DNA of 56,277 bases, from positions 1-56,277 of the forward strand of contig CANRPD010000009.1 of the NCBI GenBank assembly GCA_947632385.1. Direction: 5' to 3'. A model generated the notes under the pieces. The model searched no databases and was not told the DNA's origin. It saw only the letters and a program-made list of their open reading frames with translations. The stretch comes from an uncultured Clostridia bacterium (GTDB taxonomy: Bacteria; Bacillota; Clostridia; Oscillospirales; Acutalibacteraceae). Both the position numbers and the translations under genes were made by a program. Shown in pieces: positions 33,699-41,953 of the stretch (position 1 is the stretch's first letter; every line of letters begins with the position of its first letter).

Positions 33699-34964
33699 TC
33701 ACGGCAGACGTTTGAGACAGCAGTTTTTGGCCTTTTTCCCACTGCCGCAGGGGCAGAGGTCATTGCGGCCGACCGTCCTGAATTTTTCCCGTTCCTGCGC
33801 AGCAGCCCGGGCCATGATCTCCTGGGGCGGGCAACCCCTGCGGCTCAGGTCCATCGCCAGACGGAGCAATGGGACGGCATAGTCGTAAAAAGAACGCAGT
33901 CCCGGACAGAGGACCTCCTGCCCGGGTTCCCCGGCAAGACTGGCGCCGAACCGGTGCTTGGGGCATCCCCCGCCGCACAGAGGCAGATAGGGACAGTCTC
34001 GACAGGCTTGGGTCAGCCCCGTTTCTTTGGCAGCCCCAAAGGCCCGCTGGGCAACGCTTTCCGCCAGCTTCGCCAGGGGAGACTCCAACACGGAGCCCAG
34101 CCGGTGTGCCTGGTCCACAAAGTGGTCGCAGGCATATACCGCACCGTCCCGCTCCACCACCAGCACATCGCCGCAGGTCTTGCGCAGGTTGCACAGCCGG
34201 GGCGGCTCGCCTGCCAGTGCGGCTGCGGTTTCGCTGAACAGCTGAACACTTTGGGTGTGCAGGTCGTGGAAAAACCACTGGGCGAATACATCCTTGAGAA
34301 ATTCCCCGTAGGCCTCTCCGGAAACGGTTTCTTGAGTGGGGAGGCCGGCCGCGTCCCGCTCCACGATGGGGATGAACTGCATCCAGCCGGTGCCCATTTC
34401 TTTGAGAGCCTGATACGTCTCCCGGCCGTGCAGGGCCGTTTCCGCTGAGACCGTGCACAGCAGGTCCGGCTGGATGCCCCGAGCCTGCAGACGTCGGATC
34501 GCCGCTGCAGAGCGCTCCCAGGTCGGGGCGCCGGCAGCGTCTTTCCGGTGCAGATCGTGGAGCCAGGGAGCGCCGTCGATGCTCACACCCACATCAAAAT
34601 GTTCCCGAGCGAAAAAATCCACCCAATGTTCATCCAGCAGGATGCCATTGGTCTGCAGATTGTTCCAGATCTCCAGATCTGCAGGGCAGAACTTTTTCTG
34701 TAGAGAGACGGCCCGTTCAAAAAAGTCCAGCCCTGCCAGGGTGGGCTCGCCACCGTGCCAGGTGAAGGAGGCGACCGGTCCGGGCACGCTCTCCAGATAG
34801 TTTCGGATAAGCGCTTCCAGCACTGCGTCGGTCATGACCTGCATGGGTGCACTGCCGTTGTCTGCTTCCAGATAGTAGCAATAGGCGCAGCGCATATTGC
34901 ACAGAGAGCCGATGGGCTTGACCATGACCACGAATTCCCGGGAAGCCCGGTTATCCCGGTTCAC
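33699..34964 (-). CDS. Radical SAM/SPASM anaerobic sulfatase-maturase-like enzyme with SEC-C tail
   Basis: This 421-residue protein has the radical SAM cluster motif C22-x3-C26-x2-C29 (CNMRCAYCYY), TWHGGEPTLAG, a QTNG loop and SIDGAPWLHD. The C-terminal SPASM cysteines include CGDVLVV, CDHF, CRDCPYLPLCGGGCPKH and C in VLCPG, as in anaerobic sulfatase-maturating enzymes that oxidise a Cys/Ser to formylglycine. The last 23 residues form a SEC-C zinc motif (CPCGSGKKAKNCC), seen in SecA and some maturases. No sulfatase is present in the window, so the target is elsewhere or different. The start overlaps the hydrolase's stop by four bases. Confidence 0.92.
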   Translation of the reverse strand: MNRDNRASREFVVMVKPIGSLCNMRCAYCYYLEADNGSAPMQVMTDAVLEALIRNYLESVPGPVASFTWHGGEPTLAGLDFFERAVSLQKKFCPADLEIWNNLQTNGILLDEHWVDFFAREHFDVGVSIDGAPWLHDLHRKDAAGAPTWERSAAAIRRLQARGIQPDLLCTVSAETALHGRETYQALKEMGTGWMQFIPIVERDAAGLPTQETVSGEAYGEFLKDVFAQWFFHDLHTQSVQLFSETAAALAGEPPRLCNLRKTCGDVLVVERDGAVYACDHFVDQAHRLGSVLESPLAKLAESVAQRAFGAAKETGLTQACRDCPYLPLCGGGCPKHRFGASLAGEPGQEVLCPGLRSFYDYAVPLLRLAMDLSRRGCPPQEIMARAAAQEREKFRTVGRNDLCPCGSGKKAKNCCLKRLP

Positions 34965-35683
34965 CGCAGGTGCTTTTCAAAGAAGGCAAAGACCTTCTCC
35001 CAGGAATCCATGGCCTGCTCCTGGCGGTACATCCCGTTGTGGTAATACCAGAAGCCATGGCCGGCCCCGTCGTACCGGTGGAATTCATACTCCTTTCCGG
35101 CAGCCTTCAGGCCCTCCTCCAGACGGTCGACCTCTTCCTTGGGCGGGTGCATGTCGTCGTTGCCGAAAATGCCCAGCAGGGGGCACAGGACTTCGCTGGC
35201 GCGTTCCACCGGTGCGCCACCGCCCCAGCAGTCCACCGCGGCGTCAAACCCCTCGATGCCGCAGGCTGCCAAGAACGCATGGCGTCCGCCGGAACAGGTG
35301 CCGATGACGCCCACTTTTCCGTTGGACTTGGGCTGGGCTTTGAGGAATGCCAGCGCGTCCCGGCAATCGTCCATCACGTGCTCGTCCGGCACACCGCCGG
35401 CTGCCCGGGCGGCCTGCGCCACCTGGGCGGGGTTGCCGGAGCCAAAGTCCCGGTAGAGATCGGGGCACACTACGGCATAACCATGCTGGGTGAAGCGCCG
35501 GGCCGTTTCCCGGTAGAACTCATCCCAGCCGGGCATATGCGGGATGAGCACGATGCCCGGGACCGCCTGATCGGTGAGCGGCCGGGAATAGTACGCCCGG
35601 ATGGCCCGGTCGCTCTTTCCGGTGACAGTCACCGTTTCCGCGATCATTCCTTCGTACTTACCGGTGTCAAGATCGTTCCACAT
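34961..35683 (-). CDS. Dienelactone hydrolase family protein
   Basis: This 240-residue alpha/beta-hydrolase has nucleophile C130 in GTCSGGRH, the Cys-type elbow of dienelactone hydrolases, an Asp in FGNDD and His in GAGHGFW. No signal peptide is visible. The natural substrate in anaerobes is usually unknown. GGAAAGGAG precedes the ATG at 35683, with a good promoter at 35735-35763. It is first in an operon with the radical SAM enzyme (4-base overlap) and the TIM-barrel protein, an unusual grouping that suggests one small pathway. Confidence 0.9.
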   Translation of the reverse strand: MWNDLDTGKYEGMIAETVTVTGKSDRAIRAYYSRPLTDQAVPGIVLIPHMPGWDEFYRETARRFTQHGYAVVCPDLYRDFGSGNPAQVAQAARAAGGVPDEHVMDDCRDALAFLKAQPKSNGKVGVIGTCSGGRHAFLAACGIEGFDAAVDCWGGGAPVERASEVLCPLLGIFGNDDMHPPKEEVDRLEEGLKAAGKEYEFHRYDGAGHGFWYYHNGMYRQEQAMDSWEKVFAFFEKHLR

Positions 35684-35734
35684 TGAAAAAACTCCTTTCC
35701 GAAAATGGATGGGGATAGGATAAAAGCTGCTTTC

Positions 35735-35763
35735 AGTATACCTTGTTTTGGGAGATCCGTCAA
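35735..35763 (-). promoter_or_regulatory. Promoter for the hydrolase/radical SAM operon
   Basis: On the minus strand TTGACG (35758-35763), a 17-base spacer and TATACT (35735-35740). Confidence 0.82.
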
Positions 35764-35811
35764 GCGCTGTGCTCTGGTCGGGATGTTCCGGAAAGCGCTG
35801 CTTCGGTACGA

Positions 35812-35842
35812 AAAAGGGCACAGCCAGCGGCTGTGCCCTTTT
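35812..35842 (-). terminator. Terminator after the M28 peptidase
   Basis: AAAAGGGCACAGCC (35812-35825), loop AGC and GGCTGTGCCCTTTT (35829-35842). The stem is perfect and flanked by A/T runs, so it can work on either strand. Confidence 0.92.
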
Positions 35843-35871
35843 GGGAGATCGGATGAGCGGGGAAGAGACGA

Positions 35872-37194
35872 TCATTTCTTCTCTTCTTCCTTTTTCTCTT
35901 CCTTTTCGTCCTTCTTTTCTTCCTTCTTCTCGAACTCGGCGCGGCGCTTCTTGCCTTCTTCCAGCTTCTTCTCCAGCTCGGGAGAGAACTTCCGCGGGAT
36001 GACGTTGACAGGAGCGTTGAGGATCTGCTCGCTGAGGGTCACCACAAAATTCAGGGTGATCATGAAGGAGTCGGGATCCAGGTGATCCATGGTGTCGTGA
36101 CGGTTGTGGATCGTGGCGCCGCCCATGGGGTTCAGACGTGCAAAGGAGCAGGAGGGCACACCGGCGTTGGCAAAGCTGGTGGAATCGGAGGAGTACAGGT
36201 CCATCTTGGCGGTCAGCGGATAGGCGTTCAGCTTGGCCACGTATTCGATGGCGTGCATGACGTCTTCACTGGCGGAGCAGCACAGATATTCATACCCCAG
36301 GGTAACGCCGGTCATGTCGAAGTTGATGTTGAAGATGTAATTCTCCAGCTCGTCCTTATGGGCCTTGCAGTATTCCCGAGAGCCCACCAGGCCGATCTCC
36401 TCAGAGCCGCACCAGATGAACTTTACGGTACGCTTGGCGGGATGCTCGGCAAAGTGATGCAGCAGCTCCAGGATGGTGATGGAACCGGTCATGTTATCCC
36501 AGGCACCGGTGGAGTAGCGAACCGAGTCATAGTGAGCGGTAAAGGCCAGCACTTCCTTCTTCAGGACGGGGTCGGTGCCTTCTATCGTGGCCACTACGTT
36601 CTGGCTCTGGCCCTTGGCCTCGCCGTTCTGCTTGACGATGACCTTCACCTTTTCGGGGTGCATACGCACCAGCTTTTCCGCGTCCTTGATATGGATGGAC
36701 AGGGCGGGCACCTTCACGTCGCCCTTGCCGAACACGTTGCCGGGACGCAGCTCGGTCTTCATCTCGGGATCCTCGAAGAAGTTGCCGCGCATGGTGATAT
36801 AGGCCAACGCGCCCTTATCCGCCAGCTTCTTGGCGAAGTCGGGGCCGGTGCGGCCCTGGACCAGGCAGATCTTGCCGGACACGTCGATCAGGTTGGCGTC
36901 CACTGCGTTCTCGATGTACACCAGCGGGGCCTCGATGCCCTCGTCGGGGGTGCAGCCGCTCTTGCCCAGGGCGATGCACACGTACTCCTTATATTCGGGA
37001 GCGGTGACGGCAAAGAACGACTGGGTGATCTCAGGCATATCGATCTCATAGGACTCCAGGTGGGCCTCCACGCCGGACTTGGCGCACTCGGCGATGAGCA
37101 TTTCGGCAGCCTTTTTCTCGGCAGGGGTGCCGGTGACGCGTTCGAAGCTCAGGTCGGTCAGAGCCTTCCAGGCTCTCTCCTTACAAACAGACAT
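35872..37194 (-). CDS. M28-family zinc aminopeptidase with a Lys/Glu-rich tail
   Basis: This 440-residue metallopeptidase has the di-zinc ligands H221 (AHYDS), D233 (GAWDNMTG), E266 with catalytic E265 (GSEEIG), D293 (NFDMTG) and H366 (NRHDTMD). An inserted PA-like domain spans about 85-165. There is no signal peptide, so it is likely cytoplasmic. The last 35 or so residues are almost only Lys, Glu and Asp, a low-complexity tail absent from ordinary M28 enzymes. TAAGGAGG precedes the start, and promoter and terminator show a single-gene unit. Confidence 0.92.
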   Translation of the reverse strand: MSVCKERAWKALTDLSFERVTGTPAEKKAAEMLIAECAKSGVEAHLESYEIDMPEITQSFFAVTAPEYKEYVCIALGKSGCTPDEGIEAPLVYIENAVDANLIDVSGKICLVQGRTGPDFAKKLADKGALAYITMRGNFFEDPEMKTELRPGNVFGKGDVKVPALSIHIKDAEKLVRMHPEKVKVIVKQNGEAKGQSQNVVATIEGTDPVLKKEVLAFTAHYDSVRYSTGAWDNMTGSITILELLHHFAEHPAKRTVKFIWCGSEEIGLVGSREYCKAHKDELENYIFNINFDMTGVTLGYEYLCCSASEDVMHAIEYVAKLNAYPLTAKMDLYSSDSTSFANAGVPSCSFARLNPMGGATIHNRHDTMDHLDPDSFMITLNFVVTLSEQILNAPVNVIPRKFSPELEKKLEEGKKRRAEFEKKEEKKDEKEEKKEEEKK

Positions 37195-37232
37195 TGGAAG
37201 TAACCTCCTTATGGATTGATCGTTCGGCTTTT

Positions 37233-37261
37233 ATGATACGTCTTTACCTTCGATTTTGCAA
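37233..37261 (-). promoter_or_regulatory. Promoter for the M28 peptidase
   Basis: On the minus strand TTGCAA (37256-37261), a 17-base spacer and TATCAT (37233-37238). Confidence 0.72.
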
Positions 37262-37264
37262 GCC

Positions 37265-37423
37265 TTTTTCCAAAAAAATTCAAAAAAGCGATCGGCTCGA
37301 CTGATTTTGCCGGCGGGCTCCTGCTTTTTGTGCGGAAAAATAAAGCGAAATTTTGAATCGAATATGCTTCATGGCGGCTACCTCTTTTAGCCGCCGTATC
37401 TTTCGGAAAAGTCTATCGCTTCT
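37265..37423. other. AT-rich noncoding segment with hairpins
   Basis: No gene was seen. There is a GGCGGCTA/TAGCCGCC hairpin near 37373-37395 and a loose T/A hairpin (GCTTT...AAAGC near 37332-37355). It is clearly AT-richer than the surroundings. Confidence 0.45.
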
Positions 37424-37464
37424 CAAAAAAAAGAAGCGGCGGCTTCGATTTCTCAAAAGCCGCC
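37424..37464 (-). terminator. Terminator after the lipoprotein gene
   Basis: On the minus strand GGCGGCTT/AAGCCGCC (37457-37464 with 37438-37445) is followed by GCTTCTTTTTTTT. A smaller GCCGT/ACGGC hairpin at 37494-37506 with TTTTT on the plus strand lies between it and the gene end. Confidence 0.8.
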
Positions 37465-37514
37465 TCGAAAGAGTGGTCGCGTGAAACGACCTCTGCCGTA
37501 CAACGGCTTTTTCT

Positions 37515-38333
37515 TTATACCGTCGTCGGGCAGAATCTATTTTTTTGTTCTACTCCTGTCAAATTCCCGTCGGTGTCGTACAGGGTTTGCACATTGATTT
37601 TACCACTATCTGCGGAATGAAAGGTGAATGTGCCACCATTGGGTGAAATGTCAACAAAGCTGTTTACAAGCTGCCCATTATAATAAACATTTCCGGCACC
37701 ACTGGCATTTTCAGCTTCAACATATTCAATTCCAAACGCAGTATATTTTTCAAAGATTTCAGAAAACGTCTTTGCATTGGGGTCATTGACGCCATCAACA
37801 TAGGTTACAGCTTCGGAAGGACCGTTCAACCTGGACAAGTCCCGATTAGAAAATTCCTCTTGACTGCATCGCTCCATCCCAATGAGCTCACCAAACTGAT
37901 TTATGCTGCCGTCTTTGTTGACCCTTGCTGCGCGGATAGTGTGAATGTCTACACTGCCTTGTTCGTTTCGGAAATCGCAATAGATGCTTTCTGTTCCGTC
38001 ATTCAGCTTGACCCCGTCGTAGAAGGATCGCACCAGCTCACCGTCAAAGAACAATTCGTTTTTGCTTTCGTCATACCGCAAACCGAACGCTTCGTACTGT
38101 GAATCGGATACGGGGATTTGAGGCGTCTTGTCTTGTGGGAAGTAAGTTTGTGCAGCACCATCCAAAGGATCCTTCATACTGCTGCCGTTTGTGCCCTCGT
38201 TTTCATACGCGCTGTTGGAAACTGTTTTTCCCGATCCGTCGGACAAAGGGGACGCAGCTTGTGTGCTGCAAGCGGCTACACTGCCCAGGGCGAGCAAGCC
38301 AAGCACGCCGATCAATATCAGTTGTCTTTTCAT
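37515..38333 (-). CDS. Lipoprotein with two tandem repeat domains
   Basis: This 272-residue protein has a lipoprotein signal peptide (basic MKRQ, hydrophobic stretch, lipobox VAAC with lipidated C22), a Ser/Gly-rich spacer to about 75, and two related domains at 80-153 and 197-262. Each starts Y-x-A-F-G-[LI]-x-Y, contains YNG/FDGELV-x-SF and ends in a DG...GxxE turn. Similar domains occur at the C-termini of clostridial BlaR1-like proteins, from memory. It follows a sensor kinase by 63 bases and may report on the envelope to that system. A TATACT with weak -35 lies in the gap, so it may have its own promoter. Base composition is AT-richer than its neighbours, hinting at transfer. Confidence 0.82.
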   Translation of the reverse strand: MKRQLILIGVLGLLALGSVAACSTQAASPLSDGSGKTVSNSAYENEGTNGSSMKDPLDGAAQTYFPQDKTPQIPVSDSQYEAFGLRYDESKNELFFDGELVRSFYDGVKLNDGTESIYCDFRNEQGSVDIHTIRAARVNKDGSINQFGELIGMERCSQEEFSNRDLSRLNGPSEAVTYVDGVNDPNAKTFSEIFEKYTAFGIEYVEAENASGAGNVYYNGQLVNSFVDISPNGGTFTFHSADSGKINVQTLYDTDGNLTGVEQKNRFCPTTV

Positions 38334-38396
38334 GGGGTCAGCACCCGTCCTTGCTTTGAAAGTATCAAGAGTATAACAGAACAGTTTGTGATACGG

Positions 38397-40145
38397 TCAT
38401 TGCGCAGAATCACCCTCTGCTGCGGGTCCCGGTTGCGCTTCCGACACCCCTTCAGGTTCGGGTTCCGGCACAGGTTCTTCCGGGGGCTGATAGAGGGGCA
38501 GGGTCACAGTCACCGTGAACAGGTCCCCTTCTGTGCGTACCTGCAAGGTGCCGCCGCTGGCCTCGGTAAAGCTCTGGGCGATGGACAGCCCCAGGCCGCT
38601 GCCGTCGCCGGTCCGGTTCAGGTCTCCCCGCACGAACCGTCCAGTCAGCTCCTCCCCGGTGCGGGTGAGCTCCGCCTTGGATACGTTTCGCAGCGTCACC
38701 CGGGCCTGGCCCTCCTCCGCCTGCAGGGAGACATATGCCCGGGATCCCTCCAAGGAATACTGCGCGCAGTTGCGCAGCAGGTTCTGGAATACCCGGTACA
38801 GGCGCTGTCCGTCGGCAAACACCGGGACCGGCTCCTCGGGAATGTCCATCCGCCAGGTGATCGGCGCCGCAGACACCACTTCATCCAGCTCCGCAAAGGT
38901 CTGGCGCAGCAGTCGCGCCAAGTCCAGTGGCTCCGGCCGCAGGGCGATATTCCCCGTGGCGGCTTTGGAGACCTCGAACACGTCCTGCACGATCTGCCGC
39001 AGACGCTCTGCCTTGATGGCGATCACATTTACATAATCTTCTGCCTGTGCCGGCAGTTCCTCTTTTTTCAGCAGCTCGATATAGCCGATCACCGAGGTCA
39101 GGGGCGTCTTGATGTCGTGGGACATGTTGGTGATCAGTTCCACCTTGGTGCGCTCGGAGCGCACCCCTTCGTCCACGGCCCGCTGGAGCCCCGTATGGAT
39201 CATGCTCAGTTCCATGGCGCTGGTGTACAGGTCTGAGGTCTGGGGCAGAGGACAGGGCACGTCCAGGTTGCCCTGATACACCTGGTGGAGCTGCCACTGC
39301 AGGATGTCCACATCCCGGAGCAGACGGCGAGTCTCCCAGGTATACCACGCCCAGATCGCGCAGCCCCCGGCGATGGCCAGCAGCACGATGAGGGGGCTTA
39401 GAAAGGGATATTGCCACAGGCGGGTCCGGTGGTCCACGATGTCCAGAGCAAAGACCGTGGCCGGAACGATCGCCAGCGTACACGCCGCAGCCACGATAAA
39501 CCGACGGAGATCGAGCTTTGCCAATGGGGTCTCCTTCTTGCAGCGGTCCACCCAGGTGAGGATGGAGTGGATGATGTTGTGGCGGAAGTACCGACGGTTG
39601 ACGCCAATGTCGAGACACAGCAGATAGAGCCACAGCACCGCCAGCACGGCTATGGAGATGAATCCGGTCAGGATGCGGAGAGAATCTTCCAAAGGAGTGT
39701 AGTCCAGATATGACCAAGACTGGCCGTCCATGCCTACCCATTGGACGCTCGTGGGCTGGACCACATCTATCAGCTTTGCCAGGATCGGGACGGCGCAGGC
39801 GCAGTAGAGGAACGTGAGCAGAAGCTTGACCTCCACCCAGAGCTTCCCCAGCAGGGCCCCCAGCCGGTAGGCCACCTGGCGCCGCTCTTTCCGGAAGATC
39901 ACGGCTAGGACGATCATTCCCGCCAACAGGAGCAGGATCGAGCCTCCCGCAACCACGGCCTGCACCATCCACAGGTCGGACGCCCAGCTGGCCAGAGCGT
40001 TTAAGGTCAGCCAGCCGTCGAACATCGGGATCATGATGTAGATCACGGCCACGGTGCCCCCTACCAGCAGGAGGATCAGTGCGAGCATGGCCACAAAGGA
40101 GACCACGCCCTTAAAAACGTCAATGCCTTTCAAATTTGTATCCAA
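38397..40145 (-). CDS. Multi-pass sensor histidine kinase (VanS-like)
   Basis: This 582-residue kinase has about six helices (about 13-40, 60-84, 107-127, 158-180, 215-234 and 246-268). A HAMP-like linker follows, then phospho-accepting H343 in TNMSHDIKTPLTSV and an HATPase domain with QNLLRNCAQYS and GSGLGLSIA. A Pro/Glu-rich tail (EEPVPEPEPEG) ends it. The start is probably a TTG at 40145, overlapping the regulator gene by 26 bases. A later start is possible, but would trim the first helix. The signal probably comes from the membrane or from the adjacent lipoprotein. Confidence 0.92.
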   Translation of the reverse strand: MDTNLKGIDVFKGVVSFVAMLALILLLVGGTVAVIYIMIPMFDGWLTLNALASWASDLWMVQAVVAGGSILLLLAGMIVLAVIFRKERRQVAYRLGALLGKLWVEVKLLLTFLYCACAVPILAKLIDVVQPTSVQWVGMDGQSWSYLDYTPLEDSLRILTGFISIAVLAVLWLYLLCLDIGVNRRYFRHNIIHSILTWVDRCKKETPLAKLDLRRFIVAAACTLAIVPATVFALDIVDHRTRLWQYPFLSPLIVLLAIAGGCAIWAWYTWETRRLLRDVDILQWQLHQVYQGNLDVPCPLPQTSDLYTSAMELSMIHTGLQRAVDEGVRSERTKVELITNMSHDIKTPLTSVIGYIELLKKEELPAQAEDYVNVIAIKAERLRQIVQDVFEVSKAATGNIALRPEPLDLARLLRQTFAELDEVVSAAPITWRMDIPEEPVPVFADGQRLYRVFQNLLRNCAQYSLEGSRAYVSLQAEEGQARVTLRNVSKAELTRTGEELTGRFVRGDLNRTGDGSGLGLSIAQSFTEASGGTLQVRTEGDLFTVTVTLPLYQPPEEPVPEPEPEGVSEAQPGPAAEGDSAQ

Positions 40146-40830
40146 TTCCCCACACCACCTTTAAATATTCTGGAGCGCTCGGGTTCAGCTCGATCTTCTC
40201 CCGGATGCGGCGGATATGGACCATCACCGTATTCTCGGTGGTGTACGCCTCGTCTCCCCACACCCGTTCATAGATCTCTTCTGCCGGGAAGATCCGCCCG
40301 GGGTTGCGCATCAGCAGCTCCACGATCTTCATCTCCGTGGGCGTCAGCCGCACGGGCTCGCCGTCCGCATACAACACCTTTTCCTGCAGATTGAACGTGA
40401 GCCGACCGTTGACCAGCACCTGGGAGGTCTGGTTGTACATGTCCCCCAGGCGGGTATACCGCCGCAGATGAGAACGCACCCGGGCCATGAGCTCCATGGG
40501 GTTGAAGGGTTTGGTCACATAGTCGTCGGCGCCCATCTCCAGCCCCAGCACCTTGTCCGTGTCCTCGCTCTTGGCGGAGAGCACGATCACCGGTACGTTG
40601 CGTTTCTCCCGGATGCGCATCATGGTGGAGAGCCCGTCCAGCCGGGGCATCATCACGTCCAGCAGGATGAGATGGATATCCTGGGCGCTGAGGACGTCCA
40701 GGGCCTGCATCCCGTCATACGCTGTGAAGACCGTGTATCCCTCCGCCTCCAGCAGCAGGGCAATGGCCCGCACGATCTCCCGATCATCGTCCACCACCAG
40801 AATGTTTTTCCCGTTGAGCGGTTTCTCCAT
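40120..40830 (-). CDS. OmpR-family response regulator
   Basis: This 236-residue regulator has receiver residues D14-D16, phosphoacceptor D58 in LLDVMMPRLDG and K107 in VTKPFNP, and a C-terminal winged helix ending in VWGIGYKFERH, close to VanR/SrrA types. Its promoter carries two CTTACAG boxes spaced 11 bases apart plus a third overlapping the -35 region, so it likely controls its own operon (regulator, kinase, possibly lipoprotein). It is divergent from the pdaA-like gene. Confidence 0.95.
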   Translation of the reverse strand: MEKPLNGKNILVVDDDREIVRAIALLLEAEGYTVFTAYDGMQALDVLSAQDIHLILLDVMMPRLDGLSTMMRIREKRNVPVIVLSAKSEDTDKVLGLEMGADDYVTKPFNPMELMARVRSHLRRYTRLGDMYNQTSQVLVNGRLTFNLQEKVLYADGEPVRLTPTEMKIVELLMRNPGRIFPAEEIYERVWGDEAYTTENTVMVHIRRIREKIELNPSAPEYLKVVWGIGYKFERH

Positions 40831-40854
40831 GGCGTCTTTCCCCCTTGCACGTTT

Positions 40855-40911
40855 AGTGTAGGCCCGGTTTCTTACGGCTCCCCGCCCGGATTCCTTACAG
40901 TTTTCTTACAG
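40855..40911 (-). promoter_or_regulatory. Putative autoregulated promoter with CTTACAG direct repeats
   Basis: On the minus strand a TACACT -10 (40855-40860) has no usable -35. Plus-strand boxes CTTACGG (40871-40877), CTTACAG (40894-40900) and CTTACAG (40905-40911) lie upstream; the last two are 11 bases apart, the spacing of PhoB-type tandem boxes. TCCTTACAGTTTT here is identical to the Bce transporter promoter at 28107-28119. Confidence 0.62.
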
Positions 40912-41010
40912 CCTGCTTTCCAGCCATTGTAGCATATTTCCCGGCGACTGGCAACGCGGGTCTGATTTTTCCCGGGGAGGAATACACTGTACCGGAAAGG
41001 AGCGAATGCC

Positions 41011-41820
41011 ATGAAACTGCGAAACGACCGAAAGACCCTCCGCAGGTTGCTGGCGGCGGCCCTGGCCTTGGCCGCCGCGGCCGGCCTCTGGGCGGTCCGG
41101 ACCGGCCCCGGAGAGGCGGTGCAGACCGCCGCAGAGATCACCAACTGGGGTTTGCATTTCGGGGAGGAGGGGGCCCCGCCTACCGGCAACGCCACCAGTG
41201 CATATCTGGCCGGGTACAACGCCCTCTACTGTGCCGATCCCTCCGAAAAGGTGCTGTATCTGACCTTTGACGCGGGTTTTGAGAACGGCCACACGCCGGA
41301 CATTTTGGATGCCCTGAAAAGACACGGAGTCAAAGCCACCTTTTTTCTGGTGGGCAACTATCTGGAGACCCAGCCCGATCTGGTCCGGCGCATGGTAGAT
41401 GAGGGTCATGCCGTGGGCAACCACACCTACACCCATCCGGATATGTCGCAGATCGCCGACCGAGAGAGCTTTGCCAAAGAACTGACCCGCAACGAGGACA
41501 AATTCCGGGAGATCACCGGCCAGGAGATGAGCCGGCTGTACCGGCCGCCTCAGGGCAAATTCTGCGAGAGCAACCTGCAGATGGCCCAGGAGCTGGGCTA
41601 CCGAACCGTCTTCTGGAGCCTGGCCTATGTGGACTGGTATGAAAATGACCAGCCCACCCGGGAAGAGGCGTTCGCCAAGCTCCTGCCCCGCATTCACCCG
41701 GGCGCTGTGGTGCTGCTGCACAGCACCTCCGCCACCAACGCCGCCATTCTGGACGAACTTCTTACCCGCTGGGAGGAGATGGGGTATACCTTTGGGGATC
41801 TGGAGGCATACTGCCCCTGA
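41011..41820 (+). CDS. pdaA: PdaA-like polysaccharide deacetylase (delta-lactam-type)
   Basis: This 269-residue CE4 enzyme has an N-terminal signal anchor (about 11-30). The NodB motifs are visible: TFDAGFENG with D87, H138 and H142 in NHTYTHPD, RPPQGK near 184, and a C-terminal LLHS. NWGL-x-FG near residue 45 and the ENG motif are typical of PdaA, which removes acetyl groups from N-acetylmuramic acid on the way to spore-cortex muramic lactam. GGAAAGGAG precedes the ATG. It is transcribed away from the two-component operon. A sporulation sigma promoter was looked for but not found convincingly. Confidence 0.9.
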   Translation: MKLRNDRKTLRRLLAAALALAAAAGLWAVRTGPGEAVQTAAEITNWGLHFGEEGAPPTGNATSAYLAGYNALYCADPSEKVLYLTFDAGFENGHTPDILDALKRHGVKATFFLVGNYLETQPDLVRRMVDEGHAVGNHTYTHPDMSQIADRESFAKELTRNEDKFREITGQEMSRLYRPPQGKFCESNLQMAQELGYRTVFWSLAYVDWYENDQPTREEAFAKLLPRIHPGAVVLLHSTSATNAAILDELLTRWEEMGYTFGDLEAYCP

Positions 41821-41953
41821 AGAATAAATCCAACAAATTTCTTTATTGGAAATATTTTTATGGGATTTGCCTGTACAATTTATACGGCAAAAAATGTCAT
41901 CATTCGCGGCGAATCCGATGTTCGGCGCGGGGAATGGGGAAAAGAGGAGTCGT

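Noticed and set aside
37310..37510. Hairpin-rich AT-leaning region as a cloverleaf copy
   Set aside because: Several hairpins occur but no outer stem encloses them in the shared order; one is simply the lipoprotein terminator.
40912..41010. Sporulation sigma-F/G promoter for the pdaA-like gene (also sought before dacF at 52840-52895)
   Set aside because: GCATA-like -35 elements occur but no matching -10 at the right distance.
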